From: Chryseobacterium koreense CCUG 49689
GTDB taxonomy: Bacteria > Bacteroidota > Bacteroidia > Flavobacteriales > Weeksellaceae
Reading direction: 5' to 3'
Assembly: GCF_001045435.1 (NCBI RefSeq)
Contig: NZ_LFNG01000003.1
Coordinates: 62,001 to 126,000, forward strand
DNA length: 64,000 nucleotides
Shown: piece after piece, positions 24,527-33,870 of the stretch
How the letters are laid out: every line of letters starts with the position of its first letter
Numbering within the stretch: position 1 is the stretch's first letter
Program-made: the position numbers and the translations under genes
Notes under the pieces: model-generated
Database searches by the model: none
The model's input: only the letters and a program-made list of their open reading frames with translations
Told to the model about the DNA's origin: nothing

Positions 24527-25459
24527 ATGGAACATTTAGAAAAGTTTATTGAATACGTACAGGCTGAAAACAAAGTCGAGCCGAAAGACATGATGCCCGA
24601 TGATTACCGAAAATTATTGGTCCGTCAGATTTCTCAGCATGCCCATTCCGAAGTGGTTGGAATGCTTCCGGAAGCGAACTGGATTTCCAGAGCGCCCTCT
24701 TTGAGGAGAAAAATGGCACTTTTGGCAAAAATCCAGGATGAAGCAGGACATGGACTTTATCTTTATGCCGCCACCGAAACATTGGGGAATGGTGAAATCA
24801 CCGCAGATCGGGATTCCACCTATAACGATATGCTTTCCGGAAAGGCAAAATACTCCAGCATTTTCAATTATCCCGCACTTTCCTGGGCGGATATCGGTGC
24901 GATCGGTTGGTTGGTTGATGGAGCTGCGATCATGAATCAGGTCATGTTGATGGGAAATTCTTACGGTCCTTATTCCAGAGCCATGGTGAGGATTTGCAAG
25001 GAGGAATCTTTCCATCAAAGACAAGGATATGAAATTCTGATGACGCTTTGCAGAGGAACCAAAGAACAGAAAGATTTGGCGCAGGAAGCTTTGAATCGTT
25101 TTTGGTGGCCGGCTTTGATGATGTTTGGACCCAATGACGACCACTCCCCAAATTCCCAAAAATCCATGAACTATCGGGTAAAAAGGGAAAGCAATGATTC
25201 ATTAAGGCAAAGATTTGTAGATGTGACCGTTCCGCAGGCTGAATTTCTCGGCTTGAAAATTCCAGATGAACAATTAAAATGGAATGAGGAGCGAGGGCAC
25301 TATGATTTTGGAGATTTGCCTTGGGACGAATTCATGGAAGTACTAAAAGGAAATGGTCCCTGCAATAAAAAACGTTTGGAAACAAAACGGAAAGCGCAGG
25401 AAGAACATTCGTGGGTGAAAGAAGCGGCGATAGCGTTTGCGAAAGCAAATGATAATTAA
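24527..25459 (+). CDS. paaA: 1,2-phenylacetyl-CoA epoxidase catalytic subunit PaaA
   Basis: The 310-residue diiron protein epoxidises the ring of phenylacetyl-CoA in the aerobic phenylacetate route. The ferritin-like fold shows the ligand motifs [11 protein letters not shown] (ExxH) and [12 protein letters not shown] (ExxH), and length matches E. coli PaaA (309). A catalytic complex also needs PaaC and usually PaaB and PaaD, which are not in this window: the next gene is hutG, and the gap holds a heptamer repeat. The gene itself looks intact. Confidence 0.93.
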   Translation: MEHLEKFIEYVQAENKVEPKDMMPDDYRKLLVRQISQHAHSEVVGMLPEANWISRAPSLRRKMALLAKIQDEAGHGLYLYAATETLGNGEITADRDSTYNDMLSGKAKYSSIFNYPALSWADIGAIGWLVDGAAIMNQVMLMGNSYGPYSRAMVRICKEESFHQRQGYEILMTLCRGTKEQKDLAQEALNRFWWPALMMFGPNDDHSPNSQKSMNYRVKRESNDSLRQRFVDVTVPQAEFLGLKIPDEQLKWNEERGHYDFGDLPWDEFMEVLKGNGPCNKKRLETKRKAQEEHSWVKEAAIAFAKANDN

Positions 25460-25498
25460 GAAAGAATGTTTAATAATTAGTAACTTTCGCAAATCCTT

Positions 25499-25526
25499 GA
25501 ACTTAGAACTCGCAACTTGTAACTTG
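25499..25526. repeat. Four tandem heptamers between paaA and hutG
   Basis: The plus strand reads GAACTTA, GAACTCG, CAACTTG, TAACTTG (28 bp, period 7). On the minus strand the units share the AAGTT core seen in the valS repeat at 2774-2801. It lies where paaB would normally follow paaA. Confidence 0.7.
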
Positions 25527-25534
25527 AATCCCTT

Positions 25535-26446
25535 ATGATTTGGAACGGCCGCAATGACGGAACAGACATCCTGGCTCAAAGGATTTTCCAGAAAGTTTCT
25601 TTGGAAAGCAATTATCATGCGATCTCACCGAAAGATTTCGTTTTGCATGGATTTGCCGTCGATGAAGGCGTGCGAAGGAATAAAGGGAGGGTAGGTGCAA
25701 AAGATGCTCCGGATATCATCCGAAAAAACATGTCCAATTTTCCGGTTACGAATCCGGAATTTGTTTTAAAAGATTTTGGAAACGTTTACTGTGAAGACGG
25801 CGATCTGGAAAAATCACAAAACGAATTGGCTGAAAAAGTGGGCGAGGTTTTAGCCCAAAATGCAAAATCTATCGTTTTGGGAGGTGGTCACGAAGTTACC
25901 TTTGCACACTATTCTGGAATTCGAAAAGCATTTCCAGATAAAAAGATCGGAATCATCAATATAGATGCGCATTTTGACAACCGCGAACCGGAAAACGGTT
26001 TGGGAAGTTCCGGGACCGGATTTTGGCAGATCGCTCAGGAACAAGAAATCCACTCGCTCCATATTGGGATTCAGAGGAACTCCAATACGCTGAAGCTATT
26101 TGATACCGCGCACCAGTTCGGGATGAAATATATATTAGCAGACGAACTTTTTTTCGACCGGCTTCCTTATGTATATGAACACATCGATTTGCTTTCGGAA
26201 AAAGTGGACGTGCTTTACCTGACCATTTGCATGGATGTGCTCAATGCCGCTATTTCGCCGGGGGTCTCTGCACTGGCTTACAACGGGATTTTTGCCGATT
26301 CCACTTTTATGCATTTCTACAAACATATCTTGAAGTCCCAGAAATTGGTGGCGATGGATGTGGCAGAAGTAAATCCCACTTTTGACATTCAGGAAAGGAC
26401 CGCGAGATTGGCGGCTTCTTTGGTGAATGAATGGTTTTTGATGTAG
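25535..26446 (+). CDS. hutG: Formimidoylglutamase (arginase family)
   Basis: The 303-residue protein would hydrolyse N-formimidoyl-glutamate to glutamate and formamide, the last step of one histidine breakdown route. Arginase-family metal motifs are GGGHE (His 119) and DAHFD (Asp 144, His 146, Asp 148). The third motif, usually DxD, reads CMD (Cys 232, Asp 234), followed by the HutG-like SPGVSALA. The Cys at a metal position could be a lineage trait. Other hut genes are not adjacent. A terminator overlaps the stop codon. Confidence 0.85.
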   Translation: MIWNGRNDGTDILAQRIFQKVSLESNYHAISPKDFVLHGFAVDEGVRRNKGRVGAKDAPDIIRKNMSNFPVTNPEFVLKDFGNVYCEDGDLEKSQNELAEKVGEVLAQNAKSIVLGGGHEVTFAHYSGIRKAFPDKKIGIINIDAHFDNREPENGLGSSGTGFWQIAQEQEIHSLHIGIQRNSNTLKLFDTAHQFGMKYILADELFFDRLPYVYEHIDLLSEKVDVLYLTICMDVLNAAISPGVSALAYNGIFADSTFMHFYKHILKSQKLVAMDVAEVNPTFDIQERTARLAASLVNEWFLM

Positions 26447-26466
26447 GCTCAGAAAAGCCTATTTTT
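26444..26466 (+). terminator. Terminator overlapping the hutG stop
   Basis: TAGGCT, a 5-nt loop and AAGCCTA, followed by TTTTT. The first arm includes the hutG stop codon TAG. Confidence 0.7.
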
Positions 26467-26771
26467 CCTCATATTTTTTTTCATTCAACTTGTATTTACC
26501 GTCCAGCACGCTGTTTTTGGATAAATTCATCATTTCAATTTTGTGGATTTTTGCCCAATTATTTCCGTTTTATGTGATGAATAATAATTTTTTATCAAAA
26601 ATGTAATTATTCGAATAAATGATGGAAACCTTGATGAATACGAAGTTAAATGTAGTTTAAAAATATAGATATTTACCTTTCCCAGCACGAAAGTTGCGGA
26701 TTTGATTTTGCCATATCCGAAATATTTGTATTTTAGGGAGTTCAATATTTTATTAACCAAATTAATTTTTT
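26467..26771. other. AT-rich leader region before the second GEVED gene (305 bp)
   Basis: No coding frame was supported; a 76-codon minus-strand frame here has no family features. The last 25 bp carry ATTAACCAAAT, also found at the same place before the gene at 17521. No clear TAnnTTTG box was seen. Confidence 0.4.
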
Positions 26772-28475
26772 ATGAAGACAAAATTACCTTTTCTAATGAT
26801 GGTAGCGCTACCATTTTTAGGCTTTGGCCAGTCAGCGGCCAAAAATTCAATCCATCCTCTTAAGCAAAAATCATCAAAGGTTGCAGCATCACTTGGTGGT
26901 ACTTCTTATGCCCCAAATGCTTATTGTATTCCGACTGCGCTTGATTGTACGGATGGAGACGTGATGACGAATGTTACTTTCGGAACAATCAACAATACCA
27001 CTACTTGTGGTACAAATGGTTACAACGACTTTTCAGCAATGGCTACTAATGTGACTCCGGGAACGGCAATGCCGATGTCTGTGACGGTTGGAAGTGGTTG
27101 GTTCGAGAGAGTTTCTGTTTGGGTAGACCTTAACAACAACCAAATTTTTGAAGATAGTGAAAGGCTTTCGAATAATGTAGGACCTCTAGGAACATCAGGA
27201 AACAATGGAGATATGGGACTAGGTGGAGGAATAGGAACAGGTGGTGCTTTGACCGGGAATATTACAATCCCTGCAGGGACTGCTGCTGGTTCCTACAAAA
27301 TGAGAGTAATGGTGATCGCAACAGGATCTGGAAATCCTGCGCCTTCCGATCCATGTCTTGATATACAGTTCGGTGAAGTTGAAGATTACACTTTAACTGT
27401 TCCTGCAACTGGCTGTCTAACCTCACCAAATGGGCAGTATCCTTCAGCCACGTTTACTCCGGCATGTAATGGAACTACTGAAAATGTTACCACCCTTGGC
27501 TGGACTGGTGAATACTCAAAAGTGAGCTTGACGGGTGGAGTGGCCTATACTTTCTCATCGTCTGTGGCTTCACATTTCATCACCATCAGTGATGAAGCGG
27601 GAACTACTACTTTGGCAGCAGGAACTGGACCGGTTGTTTATACTCCATCTACCTCTAGGATAGTGAGATTTTACACGCACTTAAGCAGTAATTGCGATTT
27701 TGCGAACACTAGCCACACCAGAGCTGTGATGTGCGGAACCCCTCCAACAAACTGTGCTGATTTCAAAGTGCTTTCAAACAACCTGGAAAATGGATTGTTC
27801 TTCGGGGGATCAACTTCTCAAAAATTAGCAATTGACGTTCCGGTTGCGGCGAGCAATGTTACGGTTTACGGTTTGGAACCAACTGTGGTAGGAACGGCAA
27901 CTACATTTAGTTTCACTTTCTATAGTGACAATGCAGGATTGCCAGGAGCACAATTATTCACCCGTACCGGTACTATTACTGAAAGTACAGTGACAGGAAC
28001 CAACTTCGGATATGAATTTATCAAATACAAAGTAATGTTCAATACACCTGTAGATTTCAGCGCCAATACCAAATATTGGATTGAAGTAACTACCGATGCA
28101 GTTGCTTGGGAAGCAAGAACTGGAGGAACCCTTGGTTCATTAGATGCTTTTTCAAATACCAGTACTTCCGGAGTTTGGACTACAGGTACCAACAATCTGG
28201 TTTTCAATTTGGTTTGCAGTCCTTTAGCAGTTAGCGATATCGCTAAATCAGGATTCAATTATTATCCGAACCCAGTGAAGGGATATCTGAATATCGACTC
28301 TAAACAAAAAGTGGAGATGGTACACGTTTATAACGTAGCTGGTCAAAAAATGCCGGTTTCAACTCAATTGGTTGACGGAAAAATCGACATGAGCAGATTG
28401 GCTCCTGGAGTTTATATTGTGAGCACGATCTTGGAAGGAGGAAGAAATGAATCTTTCAAAGTAGTGAAACAATAA
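26772..28475 (+). CDS. GEVED-domain secreted protein with T9SS sorting domain
   Basis: The 567-residue protein has a signal peptide (MKTKLPFLMMVALPFLGFGQ). A GEVED domain spans about 50-215, with WVDLNNNQIFEDSE and FGEVEDYTL. A beta domain follows at about 220-320 and a jelly-roll-like region at about 330-480. A type A T9SS sorting domain starts FNYYPNPVKGYL at about 493 and ends ESFKVVKQ. It is a shorter relative of the protein at 17521 and probably also surface-displayed. Its ligand is unknown. It is ended by a strong terminator. Confidence 0.87.
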   Translation: MKTKLPFLMMVALPFLGFGQSAAKNSIHPLKQKSSKVAASLGGTSYAPNAYCIPTALDCTDGDVMTNVTFGTINNTTTCGTNGYNDFSAMATNVTPGTAMPMSVTVGSGWFERVSVWVDLNNNQIFEDSERLSNNVGPLGTSGNNGDMGLGGGIGTGGALTGNITIPAGTAAGSYKMRVMVIATGSGNPAPSDPCLDIQFGEVEDYTLTVPATGCLTSPNGQYPSATFTPACNGTTENVTTLGWTGEYSKVSLTGGVAYTFSSSVASHFITISDEAGTTTLAAGTGPVVYTPSTSRIVRFYTHLSSNCDFANTSHTRAVMCGTPPTNCADFKVLSNNLENGLFFGGSTSQKLAIDVPVAASNVTVYGLEPTVVGTATTFSFTFYSDNAGLPGAQLFTRTGTITESTVTGTNFGYEFIKYKVMFNTPVDFSANTKYWIEVTTDAVAWEARTGGTLGSLDAFSNTSTSGVWTTGTNNLVFNLVCSPLAVSDIAKSGFNYYPNPVKGYLNIDSKQKVEMVHVYNVAGQKMPVSTQLVDGKIDMSRLAPGVYIVSTILEGGRNESFKVVKQ

Positions 28476-28498
28476 GAGTAAACCTAAGAAGTAAATAT

Positions 28499-28528
28499 GG
28501 CCCGAAATTTTTCGGGTCATTTTTTTTT
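28499..28528 (+). terminator. Terminator after the second GEVED gene
   Basis: GGCCCGAAA and TTCGGGTC arms are followed by nine T residues. Confidence 0.85.
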
Positions 28529-28714
28529 GTGAACTAGTTCTAGAGGCAAGAACGATTTTTCTTAATTTTTTTGCATCTGTGAGATTTTATCTGAAAAAAT
28601 CGTAACTTAGTTCATCATTTAAAATAGGGTTATTTTATGCGATATTTTGTAGATTTGCCATCTGGAAAATTATCCAATTGTGATCAAAAAAAGTTCAAAT
28701 CATAAAGAATTTTA

Positions 28715-28722
28715 TATATTTG
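28715..28722 (+). promoter_or_regulatory. -7 box (TATATTTG) for acpP
   Basis: TATATTTG lies 32 bp before the acpP ATG. A second match, TAGATTTG at 28650-28657, could be an additional upstream start. Confidence 0.6.
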
Positions 28723-28754
28723 CACCAATTAACAAATAATTAAAAATAAATATT

Positions 28755-28994
28755 ATGTCAGACATTGCATCAAGAGTAAAAGCTATCATTGCTGATAAAC
28801 TCGACGTTGAGGAAACAGAAGTAACTCCAGAAGCTAGCTTCACTAATGATTTAGGAGCTGATTCGTTGGATACTGTAGAATTAATCATGGAGTTTGAAAA
28901 AGAATTCAATATCCAGATTCCAGATGACCAAGCAGAAAAAATTACTACTGTAGGGCACGCTATTGCTTACATCGAAGAAGTAGTGAACAAATAA
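28755..28994 (+). CDS. acpP: Acyl carrier protein
   Basis: The 79-residue acidic protein carries growing fatty-acyl chains on a phosphopantetheine arm. The attachment Ser is residue 37 in the [15 protein letters not shown] motif. Size and sequence are typical. It is followed 26 bp later by fabF, the normal fatty-acid synthesis pairing, and starts a five-gene run through pyk. Confidence 0.97.
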   Translation: MSDIASRVKAIIADKLDVEETEVTPEASFTNDLGADSLDTVELIMEFEKEFNIQIPDDQAEKITTVGHAIAYIEEVVNK

Positions 28995-29020
28995 TATTCT
29001 ATCAACAGAAGCAAAAATTT

Positions 29021-30265
29021 ATGGAATTAAAAAGAGTAGTTGTAACCGGTTTTGGCGCCATCACGCCCATTGGAAACAATGCGAATGAATACTGGGAAAA
29101 CCTTGTGAAAGGTGAGAGCGGAGCGGCTCCGATTACTCTTTTTGATGCCTCCAACTTCAAAACCAAATTTGCCTGCGAAGTGAAAGGATTCGACCCCTTA
29201 AATCATTTCGACAAGAAAGAGGCGAAGAAAATGGACCGAAACACCCAGTTCGGACTTGTTGCCGCACGTGAAGCGGTGCAACATTCCAGAATTATGGAAG
29301 GCCAAGTAGACAAGAACAGGGTCGGTGTCATCTGGGGTTCCGGAATTGGTGGTTTGGAAACCTTCGAGACCGAAGTTTTGGGTTGGGCAAATACGGATAT
29401 CCCGCGTTTCAACCCATTCTTCATTCCGAAAATGATCGCCGATATCACACCGGGTCATATCTCGATTGAATACGGTTTCCATGGTCCAAATTACACCACC
29501 GTTTCTGCCTGTGCTTCATCGGCAAACGCCATTATCGATTCCAAAATGCTGATTCAGCTCGGAAAAGCAGACGTGATTGTTTGCGGTGGTTCCGAAGCGG
29601 CGGTCACCGCAAGTGGAGTGGGCGGCTTTAATGCAATGATGGCACTTTCCACCAGAAACGACAGTCCGAAAACGGCATCCAGACCTTTTGATAAAGACCG
29701 AGACGGATTCGTGCTTGGTGAAGGAGCGGGCTGCATTATTTTGGAAGAATATGAACATGCGGTAAAACGCGGCGCCACGATCTATGCCGAGCTGAAAGGC
29801 GGCGGAATGAGTGCAGATGCTTATCACATGACTGCGCCACACCCCGAAGGTTTGGGAGCATATCTGGTAATGAAGAATTGTCTGGAAGATGCAAACATAA
29901 CAGCCAATGAAGTAGATCATATCAATATGCACGGTACTTCTACGCCATTGGGTGATATTGCAGAATCCAACGCAATTTCCAAATTATTGGGGGAACACGC
30001 TTTCGACATTCAGATCAATTCCACCAAATCCATGACCGGGCATTTATTGGGAGCGGCGGGAGTAATAGAAGCAATCGCGGCATTGAATACGATTCTTCAC
30101 AAAATCGTTCCTCCTACCATCAACCATTTCACCGATGATGAAAGAATTGACAGCAGGTTGAATTTCACCTTTAATCACGCTGTGAAGAAAGATGTAAATA
30201 TTGCAATGAGCAACACGTTCGGTTTTGGCGGACATAATGCCTGCGTACTTTTTACAAAAATTTAA
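29021..30265 (+). CDS. fabF: 3-oxoacyl-[acyl-carrier-protein] synthase 2
   Basis: The 414-residue thiolase-fold condensing enzyme elongates acyl-ACP with malonyl-ACP. The catalytic triad is Cys 164 (VSACASS), His 304 (NMHGTSTP) and His 341 (MTGHLLGA), with the C-terminal GFGGHNA loop. Length matches FabF. The start is the ATG at 29021 (MELKRVVVTGFGAITP). It lies between acpP and rnc with short gaps. Confidence 0.97.
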   Translation: MELKRVVVTGFGAITPIGNNANEYWENLVKGESGAAPITLFDASNFKTKFACEVKGFDPLNHFDKKEAKKMDRNTQFGLVAAREAVQHSRIMEGQVDKNRVGVIWGSGIGGLETFETEVLGWANTDIPRFNPFFIPKMIADITPGHISIEYGFHGPNYTTVSACASSANAIIDSKMLIQLGKADVIVCGGSEAAVTASGVGGFNAMMALSTRNDSPKTASRPFDKDRDGFVLGEGAGCIILEEYEHAVKRGATIYAELKGGGMSADAYHMTAPHPEGLGAYLVMKNCLEDANITANEVDHINMHGTSTPLGDIAESNAISKLLGEHAFDIQINSTKSMTGHLLGAAGVIEAIAALNTILHKIVPPTINHFTDDERIDSRLNFTFNHAVKKDVNIAMSNTFGFGGHNACVLFTKI

Positions 30266-30277
30266 GACCCAAATTAC

Positions 30278-31042
30278 ATGGAGTTAAAGAAGTACTTTTC
30301 TAGATTCCTGACCCAAAGAAAAAAGACACTATCGGAAAAAGATTACAATCTTAGCAACGAAATCAGTAAAATAACCGGTGTCGCCGTTCAGAACATCAAT
30401 CTTTACCGGGAAGCATTTTCCTTAAAAACTTCATCGAAAAACAAAAAAAACAAAAATTACGAAAGACTCGAATTTTTGGGCGACTCTGTTTTGGGGGCAA
30501 TCATCGCAAGTCATCTGTTCACCATTTATCCAAACGAAAATGAGGGATTTCTCACCCAGATGAAATCCAAGATTGTGAACCGGAAAAACCTCAATAAACT
30601 GGGTGAAGAACTCGGCCTTCCCAAATTTATTCAGAATGACCATCCATGCGCGCTTAGTGAAAACATCGCCGGAAATCTTTTTGAGGCGTTGATCGGTGCA
30701 GTATATTTGGACCTGGATTACGACATGTGCAGAAGTGTGGTTCTAGACCGGCTTTTAACACCAAGTTCCATCAATAAGCTTGAAAAGAAAATTGTGAGCT
30801 ACAAAGGTCTGCTGTTGGAATGGAGCCAAAAAAAGAAAACCATCATCAGATACGAAACCTGCGAGGAAGTGCAACCCAACAAGAATCTGGTCTTCAGGTG
30901 CCATGTTTGGCTGGAAGAGGAAAGAATCACAAACGCCACAGAAACATCTAAGAAAAAGGCCGAAGAAAAAGCAGCACAGCGTGCCTTTTACATCTTAAAT
31001 AAAAAAGAAAATATCCTTGAAATCCCCAAAGCTATTACTTGA
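30278..31042 (+). CDS. rnc: Ribonuclease III
   Basis: The 254-residue enzyme cuts double-stranded RNA, including rRNA precursors. The RIIID signature YERLEFLGDSVLGA is at about 61-74 and the second acidic motif NLFEALIGAVYLDL at about 129-142. A double-stranded RNA-binding domain follows at about 170-245, ending KKAEEKAAQRAFYIL. It lies 12 bp after fabF, a common flavobacterial arrangement, and overlaps the next gene by 26 bp. Confidence 0.95.
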   Translation: MELKKYFSRFLTQRKKTLSEKDYNLSNEISKITGVAVQNINLYREAFSLKTSSKNKKNKNYERLEFLGDSVLGAIIASHLFTIYPNENEGFLTQMKSKIVNRKNLNKLGEELGLPKFIQNDHPCALSENIAGNLFEALIGAVYLDLDYDMCRSVVLDRLLTPSSINKLEKKIVSYKGLLLEWSQKKKTIIRYETCEEVQPNKNLVFRCHVWLEEERITNATETSKKKAEEKAAQRAFYILNKKENILEIPKAIT

Positions 31043-31490
31043 CATTGAATGTGAAGATGAAGAAATCACATTAGGATTGGTGCGGCTTGCAAAACAGGTT
31101 CCGGATTTCGAGTTTTTCTACCATGTCAATGCGCTGAACTCTTTTCAGTTTTCACGGATTACAGATTTAATCTTTCAAGGATATTATTTTGATTATGAAT
31201 TTCCGCGGTTTCAGGCATTTCACTGTGATTCCAAAATATGCCTGCATTTTATCGCAAATAAATCCTCCCGAAGTTTCCAAAAAAAAACTTCAATGGAATT
31301 GTTTTCAGCAGAAACCGACACCAAATATTTGCTGGAACAATATCCGGATGTGGATTATATCATCTGGACTTCCGAGCCGTTTGACGATTTTTCATTAATT
31401 TTGCTGCCGGAACATTTAACGTTCAAAACCCAGTGCTTTCAGTTAAGCCCAGAAGAAGAGTTTTATCAGCTCATTCAATATTATGAATAA
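31017..31490 (+). CDS. IPExxxVDY family protein
   Basis: The protein has about 158 residues and begins at a TTG inside the end of rnc; no in-frame ATG precedes the conserved start KSPKLLLDIECEDEE. It matches the small flavobacterial family named for its IPExxxVDY motif, here LEQYPDVDY near residue 110. Function is unknown. The gene sits between rnc and pyk, as it does in related genomes, and overlaps both (26 and 8 bp), pointing to translational coupling. Confidence 0.75.
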   Translation: MKSPKLLLDIECEDEEITLGLVRLAKQVPDFEFFYHVNALNSFQFSRITDLIFQGYYFDYEFPRFQAFHCDSKICLHFIANKSSRSFQKKTSMELFSAETDTKYLLEQYPDVDYIIWTSEPFDDFSLILLPEHLTFKTQCFQLSPEEEFYQLIQYYE

Positions 31491-32931
31491 ATACCTCAAA
31501 AAAACAAAAATCATCGCCACATTGGGTCCGGCTTCTTCAGACAAGGAGACCATGATCGACCTCATTAATGCAGGTGTAGATGTTTTTAGAATAAATTTTT
31601 CCCATGCAGATTACGACTTGGTTCGTAAAAATGTGGAAACCATACGTGAAATCAACAAAGAACTTGGTCGCTCGACCAGTATTCTCGGCGATTTGCAAGG
31701 TCCCAAATTAAGAGTAGGCATGGTGAAGGAAGGATCCTACCTGAATCCCGGAGATGTTCTAACCTTCACGAATGAAAAAATCGAAGGCGATTCCAAAAGA
31801 GTCTATATGACCTATCAGCAATTCCCTCAGGATGTGAAAGTGGGCGAAAGAATCCTGATCGATGATGGGAAACTGGTTCTGGAAGTTATCGAGACCAACG
31901 AAAAGGATACCGTAAAAGCAAAAACCATTCAAGGTGGACCGCTGAGTTCAAAAAAGGGTGTTAATCTTCCCAATACGAATGTTTCACTTCCAGCTTTGAC
32001 GGAAAAAGACATCGAAGATGCGAATTTCATCCTTGATTTGGAGTTGGACTGGATCGCGCTTTCTTTTGTTCGGCATGCGCAAGATATCATTGATCTAAAA
32101 GAACTCATTGCGAAACACCCGAAAGGGAAAAAGTTCAGAACACCCATTATTGCTAAAATCGAAAAACCTGAAGGCGTCAAAAATATCGAGCAAATATTGC
32201 AGGAATGTGACGGTTTAATGGTTGCACGTGGAGATTTGGGTGTGGAAGTTCCGATGGAGGAAGTTCCCGCCATCCAGAAAAACCTGGTAGAAAAAGCCAG
32301 AAAATTTGCAAAACCTGTCATCATCGCAACTCAAATGATGGAAACGATGATTAACAGTTTGACGCCTACAAGAGCTGAGGTAAATGACGTGGCGAATTCC
32401 GTTCTAGATGGTGCAGATGCGGTGATGCTTTCCGGCGAAACTTCTGTGGGGAAATATCCCGTGGATGTGGTGAAAAATATGGCGAAGATTGTGAAAAACA
32501 TCGAGCAGACGCATTTTTACCAAAATGAAAACACTCCTATTGAACGGGAGTTCAACTGTATCGATGAGCGATTCATCACGAACAGGATCTGTCTTGCCGC
32601 AGTGCGGATTGCAAAAACCACCAATGTGGAAGCAATCGTCACGCTGACTTATTCGGGATACACGGCGTTTCAAATTTCGGCACACCGCCCGAATTCCAAC
32701 ATCATCATCTATAGTTCGAACAAGCGGGTGATTACCATGCTAAACCTTCTTTGGGGAGTAAGAGCGTATTATTACACCTCCAAAAAATCCACTGATGAAA
32801 CGATTGTTGAGGTAAATAAATTGACGCTCCAATACGGATATGTGGAATATGGCGATTTCGTGATCAACCTGAACGCGATGCCGGCAAACGAAAGCGGAAA
32901 AACCAATACTTTGAGGTTGACCACCATTTGA
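31483..32931 (+). CDS. pyk: Pyruvate kinase
   Basis: The 482-residue glycolytic enzyme turns phosphoenolpyruvate and ADP into pyruvate and ATP. It starts KTKIIATLGPASSDKETM and has the active-site block IIAKIEKPEGVKNI. MVARGDLGVEVP and ATQMMETMI follow, and a C-terminal regulatory domain starts near residue 355. The ATG overlaps the end of the IPExxxVDY gene by 8 bp. It is the last gene of the acpP run. Confidence 0.97.
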   Translation: MNKYLKKTKIIATLGPASSDKETMIDLINAGVDVFRINFSHADYDLVRKNVETIREINKELGRSTSILGDLQGPKLRVGMVKEGSYLNPGDVLTFTNEKIEGDSKRVYMTYQQFPQDVKVGERILIDDGKLVLEVIETNEKDTVKAKTIQGGPLSSKKGVNLPNTNVSLPALTEKDIEDANFILDLELDWIALSFVRHAQDIIDLKELIAKHPKGKKFRTPIIAKIEKPEGVKNIEQILQECDGLMVARGDLGVEVPMEEVPAIQKNLVEKARKFAKPVIIATQMMETMINSLTPTRAEVNDVANSVLDGADAVMLSGETSVGKYPVDVVKNMAKIVKNIEQTHFYQNENTPIEREFNCIDERFITNRICLAAVRIAKTTNVEAIVTLTYSGYTAFQISAHRPNSNIIIYSSNKRVITMLNLLWGVRAYYYTSKKSTDETIVEVNKLTLQYGYVEYGDFVINLNAMPANESGKTNTLRLTTI

Positions 32932-33010
32932 TTTGTTCCCAATCGTACTTGGCTTCTTTTGGAATTGTAAATAAGTTGGCATGGATCTGTCAAAAATTTC
33001 ATTCCAACTG

Positions 33011-33040
33011 TTTGTGTTTCAGAAAAATTTTGTACTTTTG
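33011..33040 (+). promoter_or_regulatory. Promoter of rplU-rpmA (TTTG, 18 bp, TACTTTTG)
   Basis: This is the best match in the window to the full Bacteroidota promoter: a -33 TTTG at 33011-33014, an 18-bp spacer and a -7 box TACTTTTG at 33033-33040. The leader to rplU is about 27 nt. Confidence 0.75.
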
Positions 33041-33072
33041 CACCTCGAATTAACTAACAAAATTTATAGACA

Positions 33073-33498
33073 ATGTTTGCAATTGTAGAAATAGCAGGGC
33101 TTCAATACAAAGTTGAACAAGACCAAAAATTGTTTGTAAACCGTTTGAAAGGAGACAAAGGAGCGAAAGTTTCTTTTGACAAAGTTCTTCTTACTGTGAA
33201 CGGTACTACAACAATCGGCGCCCCGGCTGTAAAAGGTATCACTGTAGATGCTGAAATCCTTGACCACGTGAAAGCGGATAAAGTAATCGTCTTCAAAAAG
33301 AAAAGAAGAAAAGGTTACGAAAAGAAAAACGGTCACCGTCAATCTTTAACTCAAATTCAAATTACCGGAATCACTGGTTTCGATAATAAGAAAGAAGAAA
33401 AGAAAGCAGCACCGAAAGCTAAAAAAGCAGCAGCTTCAGAAGACGCTCCTGTAGCAAAAAAAACAACGAAAAAATCGGACAGCGAAACCGCTGAATAA
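33073..33498 (+). CDS. rplU: 50S ribosomal protein L21
   Basis: The 141-residue protein of the large subunit begins MFAIVEIAGLQYKVEQDQ and contains the KRRKGYEKKNGHRQSLTQIQI signature at about 76-96. The usual family length is about 103. Here a further 38-residue tail, rich in Lys, Ala, Ser and Thr, follows, as in many Bacteroidota. It is the first gene of the rplU-rpmA operon. Confidence 0.97.
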   Translation: MFAIVEIAGLQYKVEQDQKLFVNRLKGDKGAKVSFDKVLLTVNGTTTIGAPAVKGITVDAEILDHVKADKVIVFKKKRRKGYEKKNGHRQSLTQIQITGITGFDNKKEEKKAAPKAKKAAASEDAPVAKKTTKKSDSETAE

Positions 33499-33524
33499 TC
33501 TAAACCAAAAAACCTTAAAATAAA

Positions 33525-33782
33525 ATGGCACATAAGAAAGGAGTTGGTAGTTCCAAAAACGGTAGAGAATCTCATTCTAAAAGATTAGGAGTGAAGATTT
33601 TCGGTGGACAATCAGCTATTGCTGGAAATATCATCGTGAGACAAAGAGGTACTCAGCACCACCCAGGTGAAAACGTGGGAATGGGTAAAGATCACACTTT
33701 GCATGCATTGGTTGACGGAAAAGTAATTTTCACCAAGAAAGCAAACAACAGATCTTTCGTATCTGTAGAGCCCAACGCATAA
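33525..33782 (+). CDS. rpmA: 50S ribosomal protein L27
   Basis: The 85-residue large-subunit protein has the typical [20 protein letters not shown] start and the [11 protein letters not shown] and [11 protein letters not shown] blocks. It lies 26 bp after rplU and is followed by a terminator. Confidence 0.98.
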   Translation: MAHKKGVGSSKNGRESHSKRLGVKIFGGQSAIAGNIIVRQRGTQHHPGENVGMGKDHTLHALVDGKVIFTKKANNRSFVSVEPNA

Positions 33783-33804
33783 TTTTGAGCGTTTCATAAG
33801 AATT

Positions 33805-33835
33805 AATCCTGATTGCATTGCAGTCGGGATTTTTT
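33805..33835 (+). terminator. Terminator after rpmA
   Basis: AATCCTGATTGC pairs with GCAGTCGGGATT (two G-T wobbles) and is followed by a T-run. Confidence 0.75.
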
Positions 33836-33870
33836 ATTTATTTTTACCCCCGCAAAAAATAAAAAAATAT

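Noticed and set aside
26530-26760. 76-codon minus-strand frame before the second GEVED gene
   Set aside because: Its low-complexity Lys/Ile/Ser composition reflects AT-rich intergenic DNA; no start signal or family match.
28532-28546. ACTAGTTCTAGAG string resembling a cloning-vector polylinker
   Set aside because: The match stops after about 13 bases and the flanks are native AT-rich sequence, so chance is more likely than vector contamination.
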